NCBI GenBank assembly: GCA_963760985.1
Contig: CAVXFM010000015.1
Coordinates: 992,001-1,056,000 of the forward strand
Length of the DNA: 64,000 nucleotides
From: JACRDG01 sp963760985
GTDB taxonomy: Bacteria > Desulfobacterota > Desulfomonilia > Desulfomonilales > Desulfomonilaceae
Direction of reading: 5' to 3'
The notes under the pieces were generated by a model that worked only from the letters and a program-made list of their open reading frames with translations, ran no database searches and was not told the DNA's origin. The translations under genes were made by a program, and so were the position numbers. The first letter of the stretch is position 1. The number at the start of each line of letters is the position of its first letter. Of the stretch, positions 34,263 to 42,489 are shown one piece after another.

Positions 34263-35046
34263 ATGGCAACGGCTGAACAAGCAAAACCTGTGCAAGTGAG
34301 ATACCCTCCCGTTGCAAGCAGCCGAGCGGACCGACCTCGTGCCTATTTTCATCATGGGAAAGAGATACGATGTTCCCAGCACGCTCACCATTCAGAAGGC
34401 GTTCGAATTCGCGGGCTATCAGTTGATTCGCGGGTGCGGCTGCCGAGGAGGAATTTGCGGCGCGTGTGCGACGGTCTATCGCACGCCCGGCAGCGCCAAG
34501 ATCAATGTGGGTCTTGCGTGTCAGACCGTGGTCAAACCGAACATGTACCTGGCCATGGTCCCGTTCTTTCCTGCCAACCGGGCTCAGTACCAGATCGAAG
34601 AGATCCAGCCCAACGTCCAGACGCTGCTCAAACTCTATCCTGAACTCGCCAAGTGCATGGGCTGCAACACGTGCACCAAGTCGTGCCCCATGGATCTGCC
34701 GGTCATGGAGTACATCTCGGCAGCGCTGCGCGGAGACATCGAGAGGGCGGCAGAGTTATCGTTTCCGTGTGTCATGTGCGGCATTTGCACGTCACGGTGT
34801 CCTGCGGAATTGGGCCAATACAACATTGGCATGCTGTGCCGCCGTCTGACCGGAAAGTACCTCAGACCCTCTGCGCACCATGTCCACGATCAGATACGAC
34901 GGATCGAGGAAGGGCGTTACGAGGAGCCTCTCAAGAAACTGATGACCGCGGACATGGAAACACTCAGGCGGCTGTACGTGGAGCGGGAAATGGAACCTCA
35001 CACAGGGGACGAGATGTGGGAGCCGCAGGAAAAGATGTACCTGTAA
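34263..35046 (+). CDS. Fumarate reductase/succinate dehydrogenase-like iron-sulfur subunit, frameshifted
   Basis: This protein of about 260 residues has FrdB/SdhB plan: an N-terminal 2Fe-2S ferredoxin domain (CGCRGGICGAC, with a later Cys in GLACQT) and a C-terminal dicluster domain (CMGCNTCTKSCPM, CVMCGICTSRCP). An ATG at 34263 with AAGGATCAGAGAC has a good site but opens in another frame. Removing one T of the TT at 34311-34312 joins it to the main frame. A TTG at 34312 would otherwise have to serve as the start, giving 244 residues. It pairs with the flavoprotein at 35112-36791. Confidence 0.87.
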
Positions 35047-35111
35047 GATTCGCGTGAACCGATTCAACGACAGAAGGTCGGGCCCTGGCGCCCGTGAACC
35101 CGGAGGCGGCA

Positions 35112-36791
35112 ATGGGATATACCCCGGACTTATTGGAATCTATCAAAAAGGTAGAAAAGACACGGGCCGAGAGAGTGGCCCGAAAAAAGGCAGGCGAGGA
35201 GTTTCCCGCGCTCACTTTGGATCAAAGGAAAGACCGGCTGGAAAAATATCACCCGGATTATCGCGCGGGAGGGCTTCGACAGTTGAAAGTAGGCCCGAGC
35301 AAGGGCTATTCGCTCGCCTGGGAATTTGCCGATACCTTCGAGGCGCGCAGTAGGGTCGACCCGGACAAGATCGATTTGAACGAGGTTCACTACGAAACCG
35401 ACGTGCTGGTGATCGGTGGCGGAGGAGCAGGCTCGGCTGCGGCCCTCATGGCTCAAGAGCAAGGGGCTCGTGTGATCATCGCCACCAAGCTGCGGCACGG
35501 CGATGCGAACACCATGATGGCCGAGGGTGGAATCCAGGCCGCGACCAAGGGTTGGAAGGATTCGCCGTACTATCACTATCTCGACGTCATGGGCGGCGGT
35601 CACTTCGAGAACGATCCTGATCTGGTCAAGACCATGGTGACCGAGGCGCCCAAGGTCATCGGATGGCTGGAAAACCTCGGCTGCATGTTCAACAAGTGGC
35701 CGGACGGCAAGCTGTTCACTCTCCACGGCGCGGGCACGTGCCGCAAGCGCATGCACTACGCGGGAGACATGACCGGTGCGGAGATCATGAGGGTCTTGCG
35801 TGACGAAACGCGCAACCGGGTCAAGGACATCGGCGTCCTGGAATTCGCTCCCGCGGTGGAACTGCTGTTGGACGACAAGGGAAAATGTTCGGGCGCAGTC
35901 CTGTACAACCTGGAGACCGAAGAATACTTCATCGTCAAGGCCAAAGCGGTCATCATGGCCACCGGCGGGTCCGGCCGATTGCACGTGCAGGGCTTTATGA
36001 CCACCAACCACTACGGCGCGACCGGAGACGGCTTGGTCATGGGATACCGCATCGGAGTGGGCGTGCGATTCCTCCACGCGACCCAGTATCACCCCACGGG
36101 CGCGGTGTTTCCCGAGCAGGCCGAGGGTTTGCTCATTACCGAGAAGGTGCGCGGTGCAGGCGCGAATCTCGTGAACATCGAGGGCAATCAGTTCGTCTTC
36201 GAGCGTGAGCCGAGAGACATCGAGTCCGCGAGCATCATTCGGGAATGCACCAAGGTGGGAAATGGAGTGCCGGTTCCCGGCCCGGCCAATAAGTTCGGCG
36301 TGTGGCTCGACTCACCGATGATCGACCTCCTGGAGGGCGAAGGAACCGTGGAGCGTGAGTTCCCGGCCAAGTTCATCCTTTTCAAGAGATACGAGATCGA
36401 CATTTCCAAGGTCCCCATGCTGGTGTACCCGACTTTGCATTACCAGAACGGCGGGCTCGCGTACGAGTCTGACGGCTCGACCTCAGTGCCGGGCTTCTAT
36501 GTCGCGGGCGAGGTGGGCGGTGGAGTCCACGGAGCGAACCGGCTGATGGGCAACTCGCTTCTGGATATTACGGTCTTCGGCCGGCTGGCCGGTGAGGCTG
36601 CGGGAAACTTCGTGAAGGACCGGGGCCCGGTGGAGAAGCTCTCGGTGGAGCATGTGAGGAAATTCCACAAGGAACTCGAAGACGCGGGTATCGTCACGGA
36701 TCGCGTGTCGCCCATGGTGCTTCCTGATTACTCGAACCCGGAAGTAAGGAAAAGGCAGTGGACCACCAACTACGTGGGCACTTTACGCTAG
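35112..36791 (+). CDS. Fumarate reductase-like flavoprotein subunit with an N-terminal extension
   Basis: This 559-residue FAD enzyme belongs to the FrdA/SdhA/L-aspartate oxidase superfamily. About 95 extra residues precede the dinucleotide-binding GGGGAGSAAALMA. Other landmarks are NTMMAEGGIQAA, ATGGSGRLH, the QYHPTGAV active-site block and ANRLMGNSLLD. The His that covalently holds FAD in FrdA is not seen at its usual place (GDANTMMAEGG). There is no signal peptide, so it is cytoplasmic. The ATG at 35112 follows GGAGG; a GTG at 35094 is weaker. Substrate unknown: fumarate, another enoate, or the reverse oxidation are all possible. Confidence 0.9.
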   Translation: MGYTPDLLESIKKVEKTRAERVARKKAGEEFPALTLDQRKDRLEKYHPDYRAGGLRQLKVGPSKGYSLAWEFADTFEARSRVDPDKIDLNEVHYETDVLVIGGGGAGSAAALMAQEQGARVIIATKLRHGDANTMMAEGGIQAATKGWKDSPYYHYLDVMGGGHFENDPDLVKTMVTEAPKVIGWLENLGCMFNKWPDGKLFTLHGAGTCRKRMHYAGDMTGAEIMRVLRDETRNRVKDIGVLEFAPAVELLLDDKGKCSGAVLYNLETEEYFIVKAKAVIMATGGSGRLHVQGFMTTNHYGATGDGLVMGYRIGVGVRFLHATQYHPTGAVFPEQAEGLLITEKVRGAGANLVNIEGNQFVFEREPRDIESASIIRECTKVGNGVPVPGPANKFGVWLDSPMIDLLEGEGTVEREFPAKFILFKRYEIDISKVPMLVYPTLHYQNGGLAYESDGSTSVPGFYVAGEVGGGVHGANRLMGNSLLDITVFGRLAGEAAGNFVKDRGPVEKLSVEHVRKFHKELEDAGIVTDRVSPMVLPDYSNPEVRKRQWTTNYVGTLR

Positions 36792-36870
36792 TAAGGAACA
36801 AGAGCGGCTCAGGTTTGTTCCCTGGCGTCGCTATGGATCTTCACTCGGGATCAGAGTCCGGATATGTGTA

Positions 36871-37410
36871 ATGGCTGGTAAATCCGCTCAAATCGGCATA
36901 CTTCGACAAATCGGGACGTACGTTCTCAATCTGCGGCAGTCTTCGCCTTACTGGCGACTCCAGGCCATAGCCTGGGGACTGATCCTCATCGTTCTGATCG
37001 CGGGCGGAGCGCTGTTCGCTTTCCTGGCAATGTGCGGGGTTTTCGGAGGCGGCAACATATCGTACGACGCGGTCGGTTCGCCCGGCCCTGTCACATTCCG
37101 CCACTATTCCCACATGTGGTTTGCACACGGCAAGTACAAAGACTGTGCTACCTGCCATGACAAGATCTTCGCGGCTCAGAAGTACGGCACGTACGTGATC
37201 CGGGCGTTGCGGGATTCGCCGCCGGTCAAGGTGCATATCGGAAAGGATGCGTCGACTCTGTTTGTGCCTGGTTCGTTGCGCGCGGATCAAGCGTCCATGG
37301 TCACGTATAAGGTGCCGCGGGCCTGCGCCACGTGCGCTACGGGAAACTGTCATGACGGCAAAGAGTCGTTCAGCAGGTTTGACTGCCTGAGCTGCCATCA
37401 GACTCAATAG
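36871..37410 (+). CDS. Membrane-anchored small c-type cytochrome, about three haems
   Basis: This 179-residue protein has one long N-terminal helix (GLILIVLIAGGALFAFLAM) and a periplasmic domain. It carries CATCH, a wider C-x4-CH site (CATGNCH) and a final CLSCH. The RHYSHMWFAHGKYKDCATCH block resembles class III cytochromes, where a His upstream supplies the second haem ligand. Size, anchor and position before NrfC- and NrfD-like genes recall DsrJ of the DsrMKJOP complex, although the sequences cannot be equated by eye. It probably takes electrons to or from the NrfD module. Confidence 0.85.
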   Translation: MAGKSAQIGILRQIGTYVLNLRQSSPYWRLQAIAWGLILIVLIAGGALFAFLAMCGVFGGGNISYDAVGSPGPVTFRHYSHMWFAHGKYKDCATCHDKIFAAQKYGTYVIRALRDSPPVKVHIGKDASTLFVPGSLRADQASMVTYKVPRACATCATGNCHDGKESFSRFDCLSCHQTQ

Positions 37411-37484
37411 GGTCCGGCGGTTGAGAGAATCCCGCGGGCCGCGGGAAGAAGAAACAACCTCCGAGACTGAGAGCAAAAGATCGC

Positions 37485-38193
37485 ATGAGCAACAATTCTC
37501 CTTCAGAAAGCAGCCAGGTCCAGCCGAAACGCAAACGCTGGGGTATGCTCGTGGACCAGCGCCGATGCATCGGTTGCCATAGCTGCTCCATCGCGTGCAA
37601 GAGCGAAAACAATGTGCCGTTAGGCTTCTGGCGGTCATGGATAAAGGGTCTTCAAAAAGGTACCTATCCTGACGTGGGCAACCATTTCCTTCGGCGCCTG
37701 TGCAACCATTGCGATGTTCCTCCCTGTTGCCAGGTGTGTCCGGTTCAGGCTACCGTGCGACGCGAAGAAGACGGCGTGGTGGTGATGTACCTACGGAAAG
37801 TGCATCGGCTGCGGTATGTGCATTTCCGCTTGTCCGTATGATGCCCGGTTCTTCAATCCCATTCGCCATACTGCCGATAAGTGCGATTTCTGTTCCGTGC
37901 GGATCGAGCAGGGCCTGCAGCCCGCGTGTGTGGACGCGTGTGTGTCACGGGCACTGGTATTCGGGGACCTGGACGATCCGTCGTCGGAAATATCCCAAAG
38001 GCTCGCATCGGTCAGCACCGAGGTGATCAAGCCCGAACTGGGCACCAAGCCCAAAGTCTTTTACGTGGCGGCAGATCATGCACTGAAAGGGAGAATCCAG
38101 TTCTCCGACGATTTCACGGAAGAGGTGCTGGAGTATCGCCACTCCATACCGAGTCCGGAAGAGTCATACTGGAAAAAAGGAAAAGACAGGTAA
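37485..38193 (+). CDS. NrfC/DmsB-like four-cluster iron-sulfur subunit, frameshifted
   Basis: Two frames together give a protein of about 235 residues with the standard four 4Fe-4S groups: CIGCHSCSIAC, CNHCDVPPCCQVCP, CIGCGMCISACP and CDFCSVRIEQG. The join requires removing one C of the CC at 37790-37791, giving VVMYYGKCIGC. The first frame alone stops at 37841 and the second alone starts at 37816. The family connects a molybdopterin subunit to an NrfD-type membrane subunit. No Tat signal precedes it, so export would have to be by partner piggy-back. The stop at 38191-38193 is followed directly by the NrfD ATG. Confidence 0.88.
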
Positions 38194-39084
38194 ATGGAAG
38201 CCGCGGTTCTCTATAATGTGCCTCATGAGATCCCCTGGAAGATTTACATACCTCTGTATTTCTATTTTACAGGTCTTTCCGCGGGGTCGTTCATCCTTTC
38301 GACGCTGTCCACGGTGTTCGGGATCAAGCGTTTCAAGCCAATGGCCCTGCCTGCCGCGATCATTTCGTTCCTGCTCTTGTTGCTCGCGCCGGCGTGTTTG
38401 ATCTTCGACCTGCATCAACCCACGCGATTTTGGCACACGTTGGTTCCGGAGTATTTCAACCGTACATCCGCGCTCTCGTTCGGTTCGTGGCTGTTGACGC
38501 TGTATCCTATCGCGAACCTTATTTACATCTACTTCATTTTCGTGAAATACGACAAGATCACCCGTATTTTGGGCATGATTACCGTGCCTCTCGCCATATT
38601 CGTGCATGCGTACACAGGGTTTGCATTCGCGCTGGTGCGCGCAAGGGCGTGGTGGCATTCCGCACTGATGCCAGGATACTTTTTGACCTCCGCGTTACTC
38701 TCAGGCATTGCGCTTCTCTTGGTCGTGGCATTGATCATGGACCGGTACCGTACGGAAAAATTGGAACCCGATCTGTACAAGAGCCTCCGTCTGATGATGG
38801 TGGCCATTATCCTGACCGACCTGTTCTGGAACGGATGTTTCTGGCTTACGCTCCTGGTCTCCAACGCGGACGGGCACGCGTCGATCATGGTGGCGCTCCA
38901 TGAGAAGTTGTACGTGTGGGGCGAACTCGTGTGCGGCATGCTCGTGCCGTTGGCAATCCTTCTGCTCCCGTATACGCGGAAACAAAAAGCCTGGCTCTGT
39001 ATTGCTTCGCTCCTGATCATCGGGGGCGTGTTTCTCATGAGGTATTCTGTGGTTTTCATCGGTTTCGACGTCCCGTTGAGCTGA
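38194..39084 (+). CDS. NrfD/PsrC-family membrane quinone-interacting subunit
   Basis: This 296-residue protein has about eight hydrophobic helices and starts at the base after the preceding stop. The opening (WKIYIPLYFYFTGLSAGSFI) and the acidic residue in IFDLHQPTRFW are typical of NrfD/PsrC proteins, which bind quinone and have no cofactor of their own. It is the membrane base for the Fe-S subunit before it and the molybdopterin subunit after it. It has fewer helices than the 10-helix DsrP/QrcD type. Confidence 0.9.
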   Translation: MEAAVLYNVPHEIPWKIYIPLYFYFTGLSAGSFILSTLSTVFGIKRFKPMALPAAIISFLLLLLAPACLIFDLHQPTRFWHTLVPEYFNRTSALSFGSWLLTLYPIANLIYIYFIFVKYDKITRILGMITVPLAIFVHAYTGFAFALVRARAWWHSALMPGYFLTSALLSGIALLLVVALIMDRYRTEKLEPDLYKSLRLMMVAIILTDLFWNGCFWLTLLVSNADGHASIMVALHEKLYVWGELVCGMLVPLAILLLPYTRKQKAWLCIASLLIIGGVFLMRYSVVFIGFDVPLS

Positions 39085-39107
39085 TAGACTGCGATGTTGA
39101 GAAAAAT

Positions 39108-41435
39108 ATGAACCGCATCAACCGACGAGAATTCATCCGCCTGGCCTCCTTGATGGGAGGAGTTTCGCTCTTTGCAGGATGCAGTCTGTTTGGCGAAGGC
39201 GCTCCGGTCCCTCGGTACATCGAGGGCGCGCCGGCAACCGATCCCGTTGAGACCCTCAAGGGAGTGCAAAGCATCTATTCCGTGTGTGCGCTGTGTCCCG
39301 GCAATTGCGGCATCTCTTGCCGTGTCGCGGAGGGCACCCTGGTAAAGATCGGGGGCAGCCCGTACAATCCGATTTCCGCACATCCCACGTTGGCATTCGA
39401 GACACCACTGGATCAGGCCATCAGGCATTCCGGGAGCGTGTGTGCGATCGGCAGTAGCGGTATCCAGACGTTGTACGATCCATTCCGCGTGGTCAAGCCT
39501 CTCAAGCGTGTGGGAGAGAGAGGATCGGGCAAGTGGGAGGCAATCTCCTGGAATCAGGTCATGAAAGAGATTGTCCAGGGTGGAGATCTGTTCAAAGAGG
39601 GACCCGTGACGGGTCTGAGACAGATCAAAGAATCCCGTGAAGGGCTCCGCGTGTTCCTCGGGAGAGTGGACTGGGGCGCCATGTCGTTCCTCAAGCGGTT
39701 CCTCGCAGGATTTCCTTCCGCGGAGGTCATGCGTGACCGAGAAGCCCATCTCGCGGACTTGGCCAAAGAAGTATCAGAGTCGATGTTCGGTTCCGGCACA
39801 GGACCGGTTGCTCCTGATTACCGCACTGCACGAGCGCTGATCAGTTTTGGGGATGCTCCCTTGGATTCGGGAATACCCCTGGTGTCGATCGCGCGGCAAA
39901 TTGCCGACGCGAGGGTTACCCCGTCGTGCCTCAAATGGGCAGTGGTAGACCCCCGGCTTTCCACCTCCGCATCAAAGGCGGATCTCTGGGTTCCTGTGCT
40001 CCCCGGCAAAGATCTCATGCTGGCCCTGGGCATCATGCGGAGCCTGTTCGATCGACATGCGGCCCAGGTGCGCGTCATGGATCAGACGCTCAAGGCCGCG
40101 GCAATGAGCCGCTCTGCCAAGGATTGCGCGAGGGAAAGCGGTGTGTCGATCAAGACAATGGACCGCCTTGCAGATATGCTCGTGGAAGGTGGTGAGCGAT
40201 CCGCGGCCATCCCCGGAAGAGGTATCCTGGGTGACAAGAACGGAAAAGACGCGGCTGCGGCGATCCTGACGCTCAACCTCATGGTAGGCTCGGTTCCCGG
40301 CTCTGGCGGGCTGATCAGCAGGCATGACGATTTTCTCAATGACGCGCTGAAGACGGTCATGGCTGGCATGCAATACGAACCTAAACCGTCGAGTTCCGAC
40401 ACGCGGACCAAGGCATTGCTGCTTTGGGAAGCAGATCCTGTGTACCACGATCCTGCACGTGCCGCGGCATTGCTAAGCAACCGTAAGGAAGTCCCGTTGT
40501 TCGTGGCTGTGGACAGGCAAATCACCGAAACCACCGCGCTGGCTGACTACATTTTGCCTGACACCACGTACTTGGAACGGTGGGACGTGTGCGCGCTGCC
40601 TCCCGCGGTGGCAGCAGCGGGTGTGGGAATCCGCAGGCCCGTGGTGGGCGGCTTTGACCCCGCGAAACGCGAGTATTTCCCCATTTTCGCGGAAACGCGG
40701 CCGATGGAAGAAATCCTGATCGCCCTCGCGGTAAATCTGAAACTGCCAGGGTTTGGCGAAAAAGGTATGGGTTCTGCCGGAAACCTCAACACCGCGTGGG
40801 ATTACTATGGCCGTGTCATTCCTGCAGTGCTGGAGAGCATGAATAATGCCGGTTTCCCGGTGACCGGCTCCAAAGAAGACCTGGAAAAAGTCACCGATCG
40901 AGGTGGTTTTTTCCCTACCGCGGGGCAAGCCCGCGCGGCCAAGCCCCACGGCGCGCTGATAAGGTTTAAGCCTCTAGATTCGTTGAAGGTTGACGCACAC
41001 AACCCGCAAAAATCCGGCATGAACAGCCCCGCTGATTCTTCTCGGGGTGACGATGAGTTCACGCTGATCACCTATAGCCTCCCTTTTCATCGGGCTCCGC
41101 GGGCTGGTATCAACCGGTGGCTCTTGGAAGTGCTCCCTGAGAATCGACTCCTCATCAACACTGCGGACGCGCGCAGGCTGGGGCTCAAGCAGGGAGATCG
41201 TGTCAGTATCGAGATGGGAGACGGCAAGAGTCACGTGTCCTGCAGGATTCAGTCTTTGCCGGGTATCAAGCCAGGCGTGGTCGCGCTTGCTGCAGGATTC
41301 GGATACCAGCAATGCGGCGTCGCTCCTCAGACGATCGATGGCAACACGCGTGACACTGATAAGACTCCTGGAGCCGGTCTCAACGCGGGCATGCTCATTT
41401 CCGAGAATCGAACCGTAAAATTGAAAAAAGGCTGA
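39108..41435 (+). CDS. Tat-exported molybdopterin oxidoreductase, probable lipoprotein
   Basis: This is a 775-residue DMSO-reductase-superfamily catalytic subunit. The N-terminus has a twin-arginine motif (INRREFIRLASL) and a lipobox-like LFAGC, so it may be exported folded and lipidated. A 4Fe-4S site follows (CALCPGNCGISC, fourth Cys in SVCAIG), then two pterin-binding regions and a C-terminal cap (GINRWLLEVLPENRLLINT and GLKQGDRVSIEMGDG). It most resembles PsrA/TtrA/PhsA-type enzymes acting on sulfur oxyanions or polysulfide. The Mo ligand could not be placed with confidence, so it may even lack metal as QrcB does. ATG at 39108; the frame is open upstream but overlaps the NrfD gene. Confidence 0.87.
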   Translation: MNRINRREFIRLASLMGGVSLFAGCSLFGEGAPVPRYIEGAPATDPVETLKGVQSIYSVCALCPGNCGISCRVAEGTLVKIGGSPYNPISAHPTLAFETPLDQAIRHSGSVCAIGSSGIQTLYDPFRVVKPLKRVGERGSGKWEAISWNQVMKEIVQGGDLFKEGPVTGLRQIKESREGLRVFLGRVDWGAMSFLKRFLAGFPSAEVMRDREAHLADLAKEVSESMFGSGTGPVAPDYRTARALISFGDAPLDSGIPLVSIARQIADARVTPSCLKWAVVDPRLSTSASKADLWVPVLPGKDLMLALGIMRSLFDRHAAQVRVMDQTLKAAAMSRSAKDCARESGVSIKTMDRLADMLVEGGERSAAIPGRGILGDKNGKDAAAAILTLNLMVGSVPGSGGLISRHDDFLNDALKTVMAGMQYEPKPSSSDTRTKALLLWEADPVYHDPARAAALLSNRKEVPLFVAVDRQITETTALADYILPDTTYLERWDVCALPPAVAAAGVGIRRPVVGGFDPAKREYFPIFAETRPMEEILIALAVNLKLPGFGEKGMGSAGNLNTAWDYYGRVIPAVLESMNNAGFPVTGSKEDLEKVTDRGGFFPTAGQARAAKPHGALIRFKPLDSLKVDAHNPQKSGMNSPADSSRGDDEFTLITYSLPFHRAPRAGINRWLLEVLPENRLLINTADARRLGLKQGDRVSIEMGDGKSHVSCRIQSLPGIKPGVVALAAGFGYQQCGVAPQTIDGNTRDTDKTPGAGLNAGMLISENRTVKLKKG

Positions 41436-41449
41436 TTTCTGCGGAACAT

Positions 41450-41472
41450 GCCACCCATCATGTGGGGGTGGC
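41450..41472 (+). terminator. Hairpin ending the respiratory cluster
   Basis: GCCACCC and GGGTGGC form a 7-bp GC-rich stem 15 bp past the stop of the molybdopterin gene. No T-run follows, so termination may need Rho. Confidence 0.45.
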
Positions 41473-41655
41473 ACCGCGGCAAGTAACCGTTCCACGCGTC
41501 GTGTCCAGAACCCAAAAAATCCAGTGACAAAGTCACCAAGACACGAAGAACTCAAAAGACAATTCTGTCTCTTCTTTGTGCCTTCGTGGTTCATTCCGTA
41601 TCTCTCGCGGTGACGCGGGACCTGCCGACATCAAAGAAGAATCGAACAGACAAGA

Positions 41656-41823
41656 CTTGTGGCAACTCCCATGACCTTGAGGGCCACAACGAACCATGAA
41701 AATGGCACCCTGTCCAGCGACCAGCGGGAGCTGGCAAGTGCCTGAAGTTCTTGGGGATGGGGGTTCGGGGGAAGGCCCTTCTTTCAAGAAGGGCCTTCCC
41801 CCGAAAATGCATTTTCATAGGAA
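41656..41823 (-). repeat. Palindromic dispersed repeat, copy 2
   Basis: Read on the minus strand it starts TTCCTATGAAAATGCATTTTC, continues with the GGAAGGCCCTTCTT hairpin and ends GGGAGTTGCCACAAG. It is nearly identical by eye to 5885-6052. The adjoining 41600-41656 on the minus strand matches the start of the third repeat family (AGTCTTGTC, TTCTTCTT blocks). Confidence 0.85.
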
Positions 41824-41842
41824 CCAGTATACGCCGGCAGCC

Positions 41843-41853
41843 GGGGGGGGGGG
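41843..41853. repeat. Run of eleven G directly before a TTGACA box
   Basis: An uninterrupted 11-G tract ends at the TTGACA at 41854-41859 upstream of the hsp20 pair. Such tracts can slip during replication and change promoter spacing; read-length errors are also common in them. Confidence 0.7.
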
Positions 41854-41878
41854 TTGACAGGACCTCTTTTGATGAATA

Positions 41879-41908
41879 CCTGAAACTCGTAACCGAAAAC
41901 CCCGGTTA
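41879..41908 (+). promoter_or_regulatory. Candidate heat-shock (sigma-32) promoter for the hsp20 pair
   Basis: CCTGAAA, a 14-base spacer and CCCCGGTT resemble the RpoH consensus CTTGAAA-N11-16-CCCCATNT. It lies about 125 bp before the first hsp20 ATG. The weaker sigma-70-like TTGACA at 41854 may overlap in function. Confidence 0.55.
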
Positions 41909-42033
41909 ATACGACGTGTTAAGGGGTTGGAGGAGAAGCACGCCCGGCAGCGGCCGCGTGCGGGTGATTGTGAACAAGAAACTTGTGAACGCGCACTGAA
42001 CGAGAAACACGCATGTCAAAGGAGGAGTAGGCA

Positions 42034-42468
42034 ATGTACCTGCGACAATTGCACGACTTGCAGAATCAGATGGATGACCTGTTCACCGCGTTGAGCGGCG
42101 CGCGGAGACCGGTGGGCGAACGTTTCTGGAGGACCGCTCGCCTGTTTCCTCTGCTGAACGTCAAACAGGGCGCGAACGCCTACGAGGTAACCGCGGAGAT
42201 CCCGGGAATGAAAACCGAAGATCTCGAAATCAAGGTGGAAGGCGACACGCTCACCCTCAAAGGCGAAAGGAAGCCGGTCGATATTGAGGACGACGCCAGC
42301 TACCATCGCCGTGAACGTGCAACAGGCACGTTTCAGCGGAGCATTACGCTTCCTGCAAAGGTCGACGCGGAGCATGTAAAGGCAACGTACAAGGATGGCG
42401 TGCTGACGGTCACACTTCCTCTGGAAAAGTCCGCACTGCCCAAACAGATTACCGTAAGCATCGAATAA
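42034..42468 (+). CDS. Small heat-shock protein Hsp20, first of a pair
   Basis: This 144-residue alpha-crystallin-domain chaperone holds unfolding proteins for refolding by other chaperones. The domain spans about residues 38-135, with AEIPGMKTEDLEIKVEG, LTLKGER, the FQRSITLP strand and the GVLTVTLP motif. The C-terminal I-x-I/V anchor is seen as ITVSI. The ATG is seven bases behind AAAGGAGGAG, a very strong site. It is followed 21 bp later by a second hsp20, and a sigma-32-like promoter lies upstream. Confidence 0.95.
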   Translation: MYLRQLHDLQNQMDDLFTALSGARRPVGERFWRTARLFPLLNVKQGANAYEVTAEIPGMKTEDLEIKVEGDTLTLKGERKPVDIEDDASYHRRERATGTFQRSITLPAKVDAEHVKATYKDGVLTVTLPLEKSALPKQITVSIE

Positions 42469-42489
42469 CCGTGGTAAAGGAGGAGAACC

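Noticed and set aside
36871..39084. Assignment as DsrJOP
   Set aside because: The three-gene order is similar, but DsrM and DsrK are absent and a molybdopterin subunit follows. Only an analogy is kept.
36871..41435. Assignment as the Qrc complex (QrcABCD)
   Set aside because: Gene order, number of haems (three, not six) and the Tat-lipoprotein molybdopterin subunit at the end do not fit.
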